Shown: positions 17,470 to 25,639, counted from the stretch's first letter. The stretch: DNA of 38,176 nt from Bacteroidales bacterium (GCA_009774765.1 VSOK01000016.1:9795-47970); one strand, 5' to 3'. Translations and numbers: made by a program. The notes: generated by a model not told the origin, from the sequence alone.

Positions 17470-17850
17470 CTATTTAAGCTCAACTTCTGCGCCCTGCTCC
17501 TCGAGGGAAGCTTTAACCTGCTCAGCCTCAGCTTTAGATACTTTCTCTTTGATGATTGCATCTGGAGCCTTGTCAACAAGCTCTTTTGCCTCTTTAAGTC
17601 CAAGACCAGTGATATCCTTAACAGCTTTTACAACGTTAAGTTTAGCCTGGCCAGCTGATTTGAGGATTACATTGAACTCTGTCTGCTCAGCAGCTGCTGC
17701 TTCACCAGCGCCAGCTGCAGGACCAGCTACTGCTACTGCAGCTGCTGCAGGCTCAATACCATACTCGTCTTTAAGGATCTGTGCAAGTTCCTGAACGTCT
17801 TTTACAGAAAGGTTTACCAACTCTTCTGCAAGTGCTTTAATGTCTGCCAT
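17470..17850 (-). CDS. rplL: Ribosomal protein bL12 (L7/L12)
   Basis: bL12 forms the flexible ribosomal stalk that recruits elongation factors. The 126-residue protein has the N-terminal dimerisation helices (1-34), an alanine/glycine-rich hinge (about 35-54), and the C-terminal domain with NVVKAVKDITGLGLKEAKEL and KVSKAEAEQVKASLEE. It starts 27 nt after the rplJ stop. An attenuator-like hairpin follows it before rpoB. Confidence 0.98.
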   Translation of the reverse strand: MADIKALAEELVNLSVKDVQELAQILKDEYGIEPAAAAVAVAGPAAGAGEAAAAEQTEFNVILKSAGQAKLNVVKAVKDITGLGLKEAKELVDKAPDAIIKEKVSKAEAEQVKASLEEQGAEVELK

Positions 17851-17877
17851 AATTGTAGTTATTTAAATAGTTTGTTT

Positions 17878-18402
17878 TTATTCTCTTTCTGAAAGGGTTT
17901 TTACGATGCCTGCAATCTTGCCGCCTGCTGACTGAAGAGCAGAGATGACATTGCGTGCAGGTGACTGGAGCAATGCGACAACATCGCCGATGAGCTCCTC
18001 ACGGGACTTGATATTGCAAAGTTCATCAAGTTTGTCCGCTCCTATGAACGCGCACTCCTGAACGTATGCTCCTTTAAGAGCCGGTTTCTCAGCACCTGCC
18101 TCAGCATATTTCTTGATGAGCTTTGCCGGTGCGTTAGGAGTTTCCGTGTACATAATTGCTGTAGGACCTTCAAGAACAGAAAAGATAAGCTGCATCTCTT
18201 CGTTGTTCAATCCTTCAATTGCCTTGTGAAGAAGGGTATTCTTTACTACAATGAGCTGGATTCCCTTCTCAAAGCACTCTCTGCGGAGTTTTGAAGTCTG
18301 CTCAGCATTAAGTCCTGCGATATCAGTAATATAGAAGTTTGGAGTCTCCTGAAGCTGTGCTGATATCGATTCAATTATTTGGGCTTTTTCTTCTTTTCTC
18401 AT
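17878..18402 (-). CDS. rplJ: Ribosomal protein uL10
   Basis: uL10 anchors bL12 dimers to the 50S subunit. The 174-residue protein has the typical N-terminus MRKEEKAQIIESISAQL, an RRECFEKGIQLIVVKNTLL segment near residue 40, and a C-terminal helix region that binds bL12. The gap to rplA is only 14 nt, so there is no room for the long folded L10 leader known from Gammaproteobacteria and Firmicutes. Regulation of rplJL here must differ or use sequence inside rplA. Confidence 0.97.
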   Translation of the reverse strand: MRKEEKAQIIESISAQLQETPNFYITDIAGLNAEQTSKLRRECFEKGIQLIVVKNTLLHKAIEGLNNEEMQLIFSVLEGPTAIMYTETPNAPAKLIKKYAEAGAEKPALKGAYVQECAFIGADKLDELCNIKSREELIGDVVALLQSPARNVISALQSAGGKIAGIVKTLSERE

Positions 18403-18416
18403 AACATTGAATTTTA

Positions 18417-19121
18417 TTACTCAGCACTGTTTACTACTGATTTGACATCCACGTGTATTCCAGGACTCATAGTAGAGCAGATTGAAACACCTTTCATATA
18501 TGTTCCCTTAAGAGTCTGAGGTTTCAGCTTAAGAATAGCTGAGATCAGCTCCTGAGCGTTCTCGCAGATCTGGGCTCCTGTAAAAGATACTTTACCTATT
18601 GCTGCGTGCACGATACCTGTCTTGTCTACCTTGAAGTCAATCTTACCTGCTTTCACCTCTTTGACAGCTGTACCTACTTCCATAGTCACAGTTCCGGTCT
18701 TAGGGTTAGGCATAAGTCCTCTTGGGCCGAGAATTCTACCGATGGCACCAACTTTAGCCATTACTGAAGGAGTACAGATGATGACATCAACATCAGTCCA
18801 TCCGCCTTTGATCTTTTCGATGAACTCGTCAAGACCTACGTAATCAGCTCCTGCTTCCTTTGCCTCGTTTTCCTTGTCAGGAGTACAGAGTACGAGTACT
18901 CTTGTCTGCTTACCTGTACCGTGAGGAAGTGTAACGACGCCACGGACCATCTGATTGGCTTTACGTGGGTCAACACCGAGGTTGACTGAAAGTTCTACTG
19001 AGGCATCAAATTTAGTAAAGGTGATATCCTTCACAATATCACAAGCTTCCGCCAACTTGTATTCCTTGGTTGCATCAAATTTGGCTGCAGCCATTTTCTG
19101 GTTTTTAGTCAGTTTACTCAT
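18417..19121 (-). CDS. rplA: Ribosomal protein uL1
   Basis: uL1 forms the mobile L1 stalk near the ribosomal E site. The 234-residue protein shows FDASVELSVNLGVDPRKANQ, GRILGPRGLMPNPKTGTVT (around 128-146) and the C-terminal LKGTYMKGVSICSTMSPGI, all typical. It is 14 nt from both rplK and rplJ. In many bacteria uL1 represses the rplKA mRNA; no obvious L1-binding mimic can be placed in the 9-nt gap before rplK. Confidence 0.97.
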   Translation of the reverse strand: MSKLTKNQKMAAAKFDATKEYKLAEACDIVKDITFTKFDASVELSVNLGVDPRKANQMVRGVVTLPHGTGKQTRVLVLCTPDKENEAKEAGADYVGLDEFIEKIKGGWTDVDVIICTPSVMAKVGAIGRILGPRGLMPNPKTGTVTMEVGTAVKEVKAGKIDFKVDKTGIVHAAIGKVSFTGAQICENAQELISAILKLKPQTLKGTYMKGVSICSTMSPGIHVDVKSVVNSAE

Positions 19122-19135
19122 TTCGCGTGTGATTT

Positions 19136-19579
19136 TTAGATGTCAGCAGGGAATTCACCCTCGACTTTGATACCCATACTTCTCGCTGTACCAGCGACCA
19201 TTGTCATTGCAGACTTCAATGTGAATGCGTTCATATCCGGCATCTTTGACTCTGCAATTGCTTTTACCTGATCCCAAGTGATGGTAGCGACTTTCTTTCT
19301 GTTAGGTTCTGCAGATCCTGAGGTAATCTTTGCAGCCTCTTTGAGCTGTACCGCTACAGGCGGCTGTTTCACCTCAAATGAGAATGACTTGTCGCTGTAG
19401 ACTGTAATGACTACCGGCAAGACTTTACCTGCTGAATCCTGTGTGCGGGCATTGAACTGCTTGCAGAAATCCATAATGTTCAATCCCTTCGAACCGAGAG
19501 CCGGTCCTACTGGAGGTGATGGATTGGCTGCGCCACCTTTGATCTGGAGTTTAATAAACCCGGTAACTTCTTTTGCCAT
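19136..19579 (-). CDS. rplK: Ribosomal protein uL11
   Basis: uL11 binds the GTPase-associated region of 23S rRNA next to the bL12 stalk. The 147-residue protein carries the N-terminal GGAANPSPPVGPALGSKGLN (15-34) with the proline-rich thiostrepton-contact helix, and the C-terminal rRNA-binding AGTARSMGIKVEG. It lies 9 nt after nusG and 14 nt before rplA, in a tight operon. Confidence 0.98.
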   Translation of the reverse strand: MAKEVTGFIKLQIKGGAANPSPPVGPALGSKGLNIMDFCKQFNARTQDSAGKVLPVVITVYSDKSFSFEVKQPPVAVQLKEAAKITSGSAEPNRKKVATITWDQVKAIAESKMPDMNAFTLKSAMTMVAGTARSMGIKVEGEFPADI

Positions 19580-19588
19580 ATTCTTTGA

Positions 19589-20173
19589 TTATTCTTTAGT
19601 TACTTGTGTAAAGTTGAGTTCAAGCAGAGTCTTTCTGCCGAAGATCATAACCATAACCTTAAGTTTGCTTCTGTCTTCCACGATTTCCTCCACAGTACCG
19701 TCAAAACCGCTGAAAGGTCCGTCAGTAATCTTGACTGATTCGCCTACAGTGTAGTCTACAACAGTCTCTCCGTCGCTGACGATATTCTCATCCTGCTCAC
19801 CGAGAATCCTCTTTACTTCGGACTCCCTTATAGGAACCGGAATCTTCTCCTCCTGGGCTTTGCCTGTACCTCTGCTTACATCACGTTTTTCAGTGAGGAA
19901 GCCGGACATGTGAGGGACCTCATTACGGATGATATATTGAAGTTCACCCGTAAGTTCCGCCTCTATAAGTACATAACCGGGATAGAAAAGACGCTCTGAA
20001 CTGATGCGTTTTCCATCACGGATCTTATATACCTTTTCTGTCGGAACAAGAACCTGAGAAACCAGATTCTGAAGACCACACCTTTCGATCTCCTTTTCGA
20101 GATACTCTTTGGCTTTTTTCTCTTTTCCGCCTGCTGCGCGCAGAACATACCATTTCTTACCGCTTTCGCTCAT
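19589..20173 (-). CDS. nusG: Transcription elongation/termination factor NusG
   Basis: NusG binds RNA polymerase and links it to Rho or the ribosome. The N-terminal NGN domain starts KKWYVLRAAGGKEKKAKEYL and includes FYPGYVLIEAEL. The C-terminal KOW domain is GESVKITDGPFSGFDGTVEEI (about 145-165). A charged segment of about 35 residues (near 100-135) separates them and makes the protein, at 194 residues, a little longer than E. coli NusG (181). secE ends 12 nt upstream and rplK starts 9 nt downstream. Confidence 0.97.
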   Translation of the reverse strand: MSESGKKWYVLRAAGGKEKKAKEYLEKEIERCGLQNLVSQVLVPTEKVYKIRDGKRISSERLFYPGYVLIEAELTGELQYIIRNEVPHMSGFLTEKRDVSRGTGKAQEEKIPVPIRESEVKRILGEQDENIVSDGETVVDYTVGESVKITDGPFSGFDGTVEEIVEDRSKLKVMVMIFGRKTLLELNFTQVTKE

Positions 20174-20185
20174 AACAAATAGGTA

Positions 20186-20374
20186 TTATAGTGTATAGAT
20201 TGCACGCATCAGATGGTCGAAAGCATAGTCCATCGCAAAAATGACTACAGCGAAAATCACTGAAGCCACCATTACTAGAATCGCAGAATTCTGCAACTCT
20301 TTCCAAGTAGGCCAAGTAACCTTCTTTGTCAATTCCGTATAGGACTCTTTAAGATAGTTTATGAACTTTCTCAT
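20186..20374 (-). CDS. secE: Preprotein translocase subunit SecE
   Basis: SecE stabilises the SecY channel in the inner membrane. The 62-residue protein is the short single-span form, with the amphipathic segment ESYTELTKKVTWPTWKELQN and one membrane helix (about 32-52, VMVASVIFAVVIFAMDY). It sits between tRNA-Trp and nusG, a widely conserved location. An 8-bp hairpin is present in the gap upstream. Confidence 0.95.
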   Translation of the reverse strand: MRKFINYLKESYTELTKKVTWPTWKELQNSAILVMVASVIFAVVIFAMDYAFDHLMRAIYTL

Positions 20375-20388
20375 CTTTACAGTTAATG

Positions 20389-20419
20389 GACATTGCTTGT
20401 TGGAAGCTTGCGCAATGTC
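20389..20419 (-). promoter_or_regulatory. Hairpin in the secE leader
   Basis: GACATTGC (20389-20396) is the exact reverse complement of GCAATGTC (20412-20419), leaving a 15-base loop. It lies 14 nt before the secE ATG and about 35 nt after tRNA-Trp. There is no T-run, so it is not a terminator. It may be a processing or leader structure. Confidence 0.35.
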
Positions 20420-20454
20420 TGTTAAACATTACCAAATCGTAACCTTTGATATTT

Positions 20455-20528
20455 TGGCAGGGGAACCAGGATTCGAACCCAGACTAAAGGTTTTGGAGAC
20501 CTCTGTACTACCCTTATACTATTCCCCT
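20455..20528 (-). tRNA. tRNA-Trp (anticodon CCA)
   Basis: The minus strand folds as a cloverleaf: acceptor AGGGGAA/TTCCCCT, D arm, anticodon loop CTCCAAA with CCA, T arm GGGTTCGAATCC. The discriminator is G and the 3' CCA is encoded in the DNA. It lies between tuf and secE, seven bases after the tuf terminator. Confidence 0.95.
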
Positions 20529-20534
20529 ATGGTT

Positions 20535-20567
20535 AAAAAGTGGGTATCTGATTATCGGACACCCACT
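20535..20567 (-). terminator. Terminator after tuf
   Basis: On the minus strand AGTGGGTGTC (20567-20558) pairs with GATACCCACT (20548-20539), ten pairs including one G-U, with a 9-base loop, followed by TTTTAA. It comes 15 nt after the tuf stop and ends seven bases before tRNA-Trp. As no separate promoter for tRNA-Trp fits in that gap, it must be leaky or be an RNA processing element. Confidence 0.75.
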
Positions 20568-20582
20568 CTATAGATTTTGATG

Positions 20583-21770
20583 TTAGTCAAGAATCTTGGT
20601 AACCTGTCCTGCACCTACTGTACGTCCACCTTCGCGGATAGCGAAACGGAGACCTTCGTTGATAGCAACCGGGTAGATAAGATCTACTGTGATAGTTACA
20701 TTATCTCCTGGCATAACCATCTCAACTCCCTCTGGAAGGCTGATCTCTCCAGTGATGTCAAGAGTACGGATGAAGAACTGAGGACGGTAGTGGTTGTGGA
20801 ATGGAGTATGACGACCACCTTCGTCTTTCTTCAATACGTAAATCTCAGCCTGGAATTTCTCGTGAGGATGAATAGTACCAGGTTTAGCAAGAACCTGACC
20901 CCTCTTGATCTCTTTCTTGTCGATACCACGGAGGAGGAGACCTACGTTGTCACCAGCTTCACCTTCATCAAGGATCTTGCGGAACATCTCAACACCTGTA
21001 ACGACAGTCTTCTTAGGCTCCTCGCCAAGACCGACGATTTCAACCTCGTCTCCAGTGTGTACAATACCAGTCTCGATACGACCTGTAGCAACTGTACCAC
21101 GACCTGTGATAGAGAAGATGTCCTCGATAGGCATAAGGAACGGTTTCTCGTTCTCACGTGGAGGGATTGGAATATATGTATCAACAGCATCCATAAGTTC
21201 CATAATCTTGTCCTCGAACTGCGGGTCACCGTTAAGTGCACCGAGAGCAGAACCGCGGATTACAGGAGCGTTGTCACCGTCAAAGTTGTAGAATGAAAGA
21301 AGATCGCGGATCTCCATCTCAACGAGGTCAAGCATCTCAGGATCGTCAACAAGGTCAACCTTGTTCATGAAAACGACGATTCTTGGAACGTTCACCTGAC
21401 GAGCGAGAAGGATGTGCTCACGAGTCTGAGGCATAGGACCGTCAGTAGAAGCCACAACAAGGATCGCACCGTCCATCTGAGCTGCACCGGTAACCATGTT
21501 TTTCACGTAGTCAGCGTGACCTGGGCAGTCAACGTGAGCATAGTGGCGTGAAGATGTCTGGTACTCAACGTGCGCAGTGTTGATTGTGATACCACGCTCT
21601 TTCTCCTCAGGAGCATTGTCGATAGAGTCGAATGAACGAAGCTCTGAAAGACCTTTCTTTGCAAGCACTGTTGTGATCGCAGCGGTCAAAGTAGTTTTAC
21701 CGTGGTCAACGTGGCCGATAGTACCGATGTTAACGTGCGGCTTGTCTCTTTTAAAGGTTTCTTTAGCCAT
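20583..21770 (-). CDS. tuf: Elongation factor Tu
   Basis: EF-Tu delivers aminoacyl-tRNA to the ribosome using GTP. The 395-residue protein has G1 GHVDHGKT (19-26), DCPGH (G3, near 81), NKVD (G4, near 136) and SALGAL (G5). Domain 2 includes GRGTVATGRIETG and domain 3 includes PFHNHYRPQFFIRTLDITG. It follows four tRNA genes on the same strand and is followed by a strong hairpin terminator. It is the only tuf copy in the window. Confidence 0.98.
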   Translation of the reverse strand: MAKETFKRDKPHVNIGTIGHVDHGKTTLTAAITTVLAKKGLSELRSFDSIDNAPEEKERGITINTAHVEYQTSSRHYAHVDCPGHADYVKNMVTGAAQMDGAILVVASTDGPMPQTREHILLARQVNVPRIVVFMNKVDLVDDPEMLDLVEMEIRDLLSFYNFDGDNAPVIRGSALGALNGDPQFEDKIMELMDAVDTYIPIPPRENEKPFLMPIEDIFSITGRGTVATGRIETGIVHTGDEVEIVGLGEEPKKTVVTGVEMFRKILDEGEAGDNVGLLLRGIDKKEIKRGQVLAKPGTIHPHEKFQAEIYVLKKDEGGRHTPFHNHYRPQFFIRTLDITGEISLPEGVEMVMPGDNVTITVDLIYPVAINEGLRFAIREGGRTVGAGQVTKILD

Positions 21771-21811
21771 AATTTTTATCTTTTAATGAGTATTATATAC
21801 AAAAAAAGCAG

Positions 21812-21883
21812 AGCCGGTGGAGAGATTTGAACTCTCGACCTCTTCCTTACCAAGGAAGCGCTCTACCCCTGAGCTACACTGGC
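21812..21883 (-). tRNA. tRNA-Thr (anticodon GGU)
   Basis: The minus strand gives acceptor GCCAGTG/CACCGGC, D stem GCTC/GAGC, anticodon stem CTTCC/GGAAG with loop TTGGTAA (GGT), and T stem GAGAG/CTCTC with TTCAAAT. The discriminator is T and CCA is not encoded. Position 4 is A opposite C69, a mismatch in the acceptor stem. It is the last tRNA before tuf. Confidence 0.93.
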
Positions 21884-21891
21884 GTAGTTTG

Positions 21892-21964
21892 AGCGGAAGA
21901 CGAGGTTCGAACCCGCGACCCTTAGCTTGGAAGGCTAATGCTCTACCAACTGAGCTACTTCCGC
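21892..21964 (-). tRNA. tRNA-Gly (anticodon UCC)
   Basis: The cloverleaf has acceptor GCGGAAG/CTTCCGC, D arm GCTCAGTTGGTAGAGC, anticodon loop CTTCCAA (TCC), and T arm GCGGGTTCGAACCTCGT. The discriminator is T and CCA is not encoded. It lies 8 nt from tRNA-Thr(GGU). Confidence 0.94.
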
Positions 21965-21979
21965 TTTTAATAATCCTTG

Positions 21980-22062
21980 TGGGAGAAGATGGATTCGAAC
22001 CACCGAAGGTAAAAACCAGCAGATTTACAGTCTGCCCCATTTGGCCACTCTGGTATTCTCCC
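21980..22062 (-). tRNA. tRNA-Tyr (anticodon GUA)
   Basis: This is a class II tRNA of 83 nt with a long variable arm. It has acceptor GGGAGAA/TTCTCCC, anticodon stem GCAGA/TCTGC with loop CTGTAAA (GTA), T loop GGTTCGAATCC, and discriminator A. CCA is not encoded. Confidence 0.95.
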
Positions 22063-22082
22063 AATTCTAAAAAGAACTTTTG

Positions 22083-22156
22083 AGCCGATGGAGGGAGTCG
22101 AACCCACGACCCCGAGATTACAAATCACGTGCTCTAGCCAACTGAGCTACATCGGC
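22083..22156 (-). tRNA. tRNA-Thr (anticodon UGU)
   Basis: It has acceptor GCCGATG/CATCGGC, D stem GCTC/GAGC, anticodon stem CGTGA/TCTCG around loop TTTGTAA (TGT), and T stem GTGGG/CCCTC around TTCGACT. Both the anticodon stem and the T stem contain one T-T mismatch. The discriminator is T and CCA is not encoded. It is the first gene of the tRNA-tuf transcript. Confidence 0.93.
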
Positions 22157-22202
22157 ATTTCCCGACTGAATGTCTCAAGCGAGACGTTTTTCAAAGGGAT
22201 TG

Positions 22203-22233
22203 CAAAGATAGGCATTTATTCTTATTCTCCAAA
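22203..22233 (-). promoter_or_regulatory. Promoter of the tRNA-tuf-rpo cluster
   Basis: On the minus strand TTTG (22233-22230) is followed after exactly 19 bases by TATCTTTG (22210-22203), a complete Bacteroidota -33/-7 promoter. It lies immediately after the dxs stop codon and about 45 nt before the first tRNA. No other clear promoter is seen until the end of the cluster. Confidence 0.8.
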
Positions 22234-22238
22234 ACTTT

Positions 22239-24125
22239 TTAATCTTTTTTGTCATTTTTTTGCATTATTTCTGATATCGCATCAAATATGCCTCCTTCAT
22301 CAAGGCCGCACTCGGCCCTCAGTTCCTTCTGCGAACCCTGGCTGATGAATTTGTCCGGTATGCCTATGGCAGTGACTCTTACAGGCAGATTGTGTTCAGC
22401 GACATACTCCGCAACCGCACCGTGAAGTCCTCCGGAAGCACATCCGTCCTCAACAGTTATTATAGTATGGCTCTTCTTTGCCGCCTCATCGATAACAGAG
22501 ACATCAAGAGGCTTTATATACCTTATATTATATACGCATATATTCTTCCCGGTGGCTTCCCTGTACCTGGCCGCCGCTTCAGACGCCCTGTAGACAAAAG
22601 GACCTGCCGCTATGACGGCTATCCCCTCCCCGTCAAGAACAAGTTCGCCTCTGCCGGGTTCCACCTCTTCAAAATCAGCATTCCGCCAGTCAAGCCCCTC
22701 GCCATACCCCCTCGGATACCTTATTATAAAAGGGCCGCGCCCGGACCGGACCGCAGTAAACATCATATTTTTCAGTTCAACCTCATCCTTGGGTACAGCG
22801 ACTGTCATATTCGGGATATTCCTGTAGGCGGCGATATCGAAACAGCCGTGGTGGGTGGCACCGTCCTCTCCGACAAGCCCGCTTCTGTCAAAGCAGAGAA
22901 TTACCTTAAGGTTCTGAAGGGCCACATCATGTATGATCTGGTCGTATGCCCTCTGCGAGAAAGAGGAATATATGTTGCAGAACGGTATCATACCTCCGGC
23001 CGCAAGGCCGGCAGAGAATGTCACTGCGTGCTCCTCAGCGATACCGACATCAAAAAACCTGTCCGGCATCTCCTTGGCGAGTATATTCATACCGCATCCG
23101 CTGGACATCGCAGGAGTGATGCCTATAATCCTTTCATCTTTCCTGGCCAATTCAAGAAGAACCTCGCCGAAAACATCCTGATAACGGCTCGCCTTGTGGG
23201 AGGAACTGCTTATACGCTTGCCTGTGACAGGATCAAACATCCCCGGTGCGTGCCATATAGTCTGGTCCTCTTCGGCCGGCGCATAGCCTTTGCCTTTGGT
23301 CGTGATCACGTGCAATACCCTCGGACCTTTGATATCCTTGAGCTTATCAAGCGTGGTGACGACCTGATTTATGTCATTCCCGTCAATAGGGCCGAAATAC
23401 CGGAATCCCATCGCCTCGAAAAGCGCGCCTCCGGAATCTTTGACAATATGCGACTTGGTAGTAACTACGATGTTCTGCAGTGATTCCCTGAATTTTCCCG
23501 CGCCTATCTTGTCCCATACCTTGTTCTTTATCCTGTTGTACGCAGGATTGGTCGTAAGCTTGAGAAGATGCTCGTGGATTGCACCGATGTTCTTGTCTAT
23601 GGATATGTTGTTGTCGTTGACTATGAGAAGCAGGTCCGCATTGTCTCCTCCCGCATTGTTCAGCCCCTCAAACGCAAGACCTCCGGAAAGCGCGCCGTCT
23701 CCGATCAGCGCGACGGTCCTGCTGCCGTCACCCCTAAACCCGGCAGCCTTGGCAAGCCCGAGGGCAGCGGATATGGATGTGGATGTATGGCCCCCGCCGA
23801 AGGCGTCATATTCGCTTTCCGACATTTTCGGAAAGCCGCTTATACCGTCTTTTTTCCTGTTGTTGCGGAATGCCTCCCTCCTGCCGGTAATGATTTTGTG
23901 GGCATACGCCTGATGCCCTACGTCAAACACGATCCTGTCCTTTGGAGTATCATACACGTAATGAAGTCCTACGACAAGCTCCACAGCCCCGAGACTGGAG
24001 CCGAGATGCCCCGGATTGACTGAGCAGCACTCAATCATATATTCGCGGATTTCAGCACAGAGAGCCTTGAGTTCCTCCTGGCCGAGACTTCTGATATCCT
24101 GTGGTGAATTAACCTTTTCTAACAT
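22239..24125 (-). CDS. dxs: 1-deoxy-D-xylulose-5-phosphate synthase
   Basis: DXS condenses pyruvate and glyceraldehyde-3-phosphate with thiamine diphosphate, the first step of the MEP isoprenoid pathway. Motifs include VNPGHLGSSLG near the N-terminus, the thiamine-diphosphate signature GDGALSGG...LNN (about 142-157), the catalytic glutamate in GIAEEHAVTFSAG, and FDRSGLVGEDGATHHG. I chose the ATG at 24125 (628 residues), because the extension to 24146 starts at a TTG inside the probable promoter and adds nothing recognisable. The gene is divergent from an MFS transporter. The tRNA-cluster promoter begins directly behind its stop. Confidence 0.95.
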   Translation of the reverse strand: MLEKVNSPQDIRSLGQEELKALCAEIREYMIECCSVNPGHLGSSLGAVELVVGLHYVYDTPKDRIVFDVGHQAYAHKIITGRREAFRNNRKKDGISGFPKMSESEYDAFGGGHTSTSISAALGLAKAAGFRGDGSRTVALIGDGALSGGLAFEGLNNAGGDNADLLLIVNDNNISIDKNIGAIHEHLLKLTTNPAYNRIKNKVWDKIGAGKFRESLQNIVVTTKSHIVKDSGGALFEAMGFRYFGPIDGNDINQVVTTLDKLKDIKGPRVLHVITTKGKGYAPAEEDQTIWHAPGMFDPVTGKRISSSSHKASRYQDVFGEVLLELARKDERIIGITPAMSSGCGMNILAKEMPDRFFDVGIAEEHAVTFSAGLAAGGMIPFCNIYSSFSQRAYDQIIHDVALQNLKVILCFDRSGLVGEDGATHHGCFDIAAYRNIPNMTVAVPKDEVELKNMMFTAVRSGRGPFIIRYPRGYGEGLDWRNADFEEVEPGRGELVLDGEGIAVIAAGPFVYRASEAAARYREATGKNICVYNIRYIKPLDVSVIDEAAKKSHTIITVEDGCASGGLHGAVAEYVAEHNLPVRVTAIGIPDKFISQGSQKELRAECGLDEGGIFDAISEIMQKNDKKD

Positions 24126-24259
24126 ATATTTCCAAAATCGTTGCAAGATACGAACATTTTTGCGATTCTATAAAAAAATTAGATTTTGTGTTTTATGATT
24201 TATTGGATAACTTGCGGGCCTTTTGTGCGACTGATTATCAACAATTAAAATCAAATAAT

Positions 24260-25624
24260 ATGGAAAAACTTCAGAAATTCCTGAATGACAGCGCAGTAGC
24301 AAGATGGTCTGTCCTGGTGCTGATCGCGTCTATGATGTTCTTCGCCTATATGTTCGTGGACGTAATGTCTCCGCTGAAATCCCTTGTGGAACAGTCAAGA
24401 AACTGGGACAGCACGGTCTTCGGCACATACGCGGCTTCAGAGTATATCCTGAACGTGTTCGGATTCCTGATTATCGCCGGTATAATCCTCGACAAGATGG
24501 GAACACGCTTCACAGGACTTCTGTCCGCATCGCTTATGGTAATCGGAGCATCCATCAAATTCATCGGAATCACAGACTGGTTCCAGACCACAGAGTTCAA
24601 TGCATGGCTCGGCTCCTGGTGGACAGCCCTTCCGGGAAGCGCGAAAATGGCCTGCCTCGGATTCATGATTTTCGGATGCGGATGCGAAATGGCGGGAACG
24701 ACAGTTTCAAAGGCTATCGCGAAATGGTTCCAGGGCAAGGAAATGGCCCTTGCAATGGGACTGGAAATGGCAATCGCACGTCTCGGAGTATTTGCCGTAA
24801 TGTGGATTTCTCCGCTTATCTCCGCAAAGTTCGACCAGTCCATCGTAGCCCCTATAGGATTCTGCACGGCACTTCTGCTGATAGGACTGATATGCTTTAT
24901 CGTATTCACCGTTATGGACAGGAAGTTCGACTCACAGCTTGTAGCAGCAGGAAGGATGTCCGAGGAGAAATCATCTGAAGAAGAGTTCCACATCAGCGAC
25001 CTCGGAAAGATTTTCAGCAGCAAGATGTTCTGGATCGTCGCTCTCCTCTGCGTGCTTTATTACAGCGCGATATTCCCGTTCCAGAGATATGCGACCAATT
25101 TCCTTGAGATCACGCTCGGAACTGATGCGGAAAGCGCGGCAAGACTCTTCAGCTGCTTCCCTATTCTCGCAATGGTGCTTACCCCGTTCCTCGGCGGTTT
25201 CCTCGACTTCAAGGGAAAAGGAGCTTCAATGCTTATGCTCGGTGCGATAATTATGGTAGTATGCCACCTCAGCTTTGCATTCGTGCTGCCTGTATATCCT
25301 AAACAGTGGTTCGCGCTTCTCCTTGTGGTAGTTCTCGGAGTATCTTTCTCCCTTGTTCCTGCCGCCTTGTGGCCGAGCGTGCCAAAAATAATTGACGAGA
25401 AGATTCTCGGTTCGGCATACTGCCTTATTTTCTGGGTGCAGAACATAGGGCTCTGCCTTGTTCCGCTGCTTATCGGCGTCACATTGCAGGCTACCGGAGG
25501 ATATCTTGTACCTATGCTGATTTTCGCTTCATTCGGAGTGCTCGCGTTTTTCCTTACCTTCCTCCTGAAAATAGAGGACAGGAAAAAAGGATACGGGCTT
25601 GAGCTGCCGAATGTGCAGAAATAA
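24260..25624 (+). CDS. MFS transporter, MFSD1-like (first of a tandem pair)
   Basis: This 454-residue membrane protein has about twelve hydrophobic helices and the MFS motif GIILDKMGTRFTG after the second one. The segment AKWFQGKEMALAMGLEMAIARLG (near 160-182) and the later SLVPAALWPSVPKI...WVQNIGL closely resemble motifs I recall in MFSD1, a lysosomal dipeptide exporter of animals. The ATG at 24260 is chosen because the 24 residues upstream look non-coding. It is about half identical by eye to the next gene and precedes it by 15 nt. The substrate is unknown; short peptides are only a suggestion. Confidence 0.85.
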   Translation: MEKLQKFLNDSAVARWSVLVLIASMMFFAYMFVDVMSPLKSLVEQSRNWDSTVFGTYAASEYILNVFGFLIIAGIILDKMGTRFTGLLSASLMVIGASIKFIGITDWFQTTEFNAWLGSWWTALPGSAKMACLGFMIFGCGCEMAGTTVSKAIAKWFQGKEMALAMGLEMAIARLGVFAVMWISPLISAKFDQSIVAPIGFCTALLLIGLICFIVFTVMDRKFDSQLVAAGRMSEEKSSEEEFHISDLGKIFSSKMFWIVALLCVLYYSAIFPFQRYATNFLEITLGTDAESAARLFSCFPILAMVLTPFLGGFLDFKGKGASMLMLGAIIMVVCHLSFAFVLPVYPKQWFALLLVVVLGVSFSLVPAALWPSVPKIIDEKILGSAYCLIFWVQNIGLCLVPLLIGVTLQATGGYLVPMLIFASFGVLAFFLTFLLKIEDRKKGYGLELPNVQK

Positions 25625-25639
25625 TCCAATGCGACATAA

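Noticed and set aside
17690..17760. Low-complexity GCAGCTGCTG-type repeat
   Set aside because: It is the alanine-rich hinge of ribosomal protein bL12, not a separate repeat.
21783..22083. Short open frames on both strands across the tRNA genes
   Set aside because: They translate tRNA sequence (with typical FEP/SNP-like pseudo-motifs from T arms) and are not genes.
22392..23483. A 363-codon open frame on the plus strand
   Set aside because: It is antisense to dxs, which has all its family motifs. The composition (rich in R, P and S) is typical of a shadow frame.
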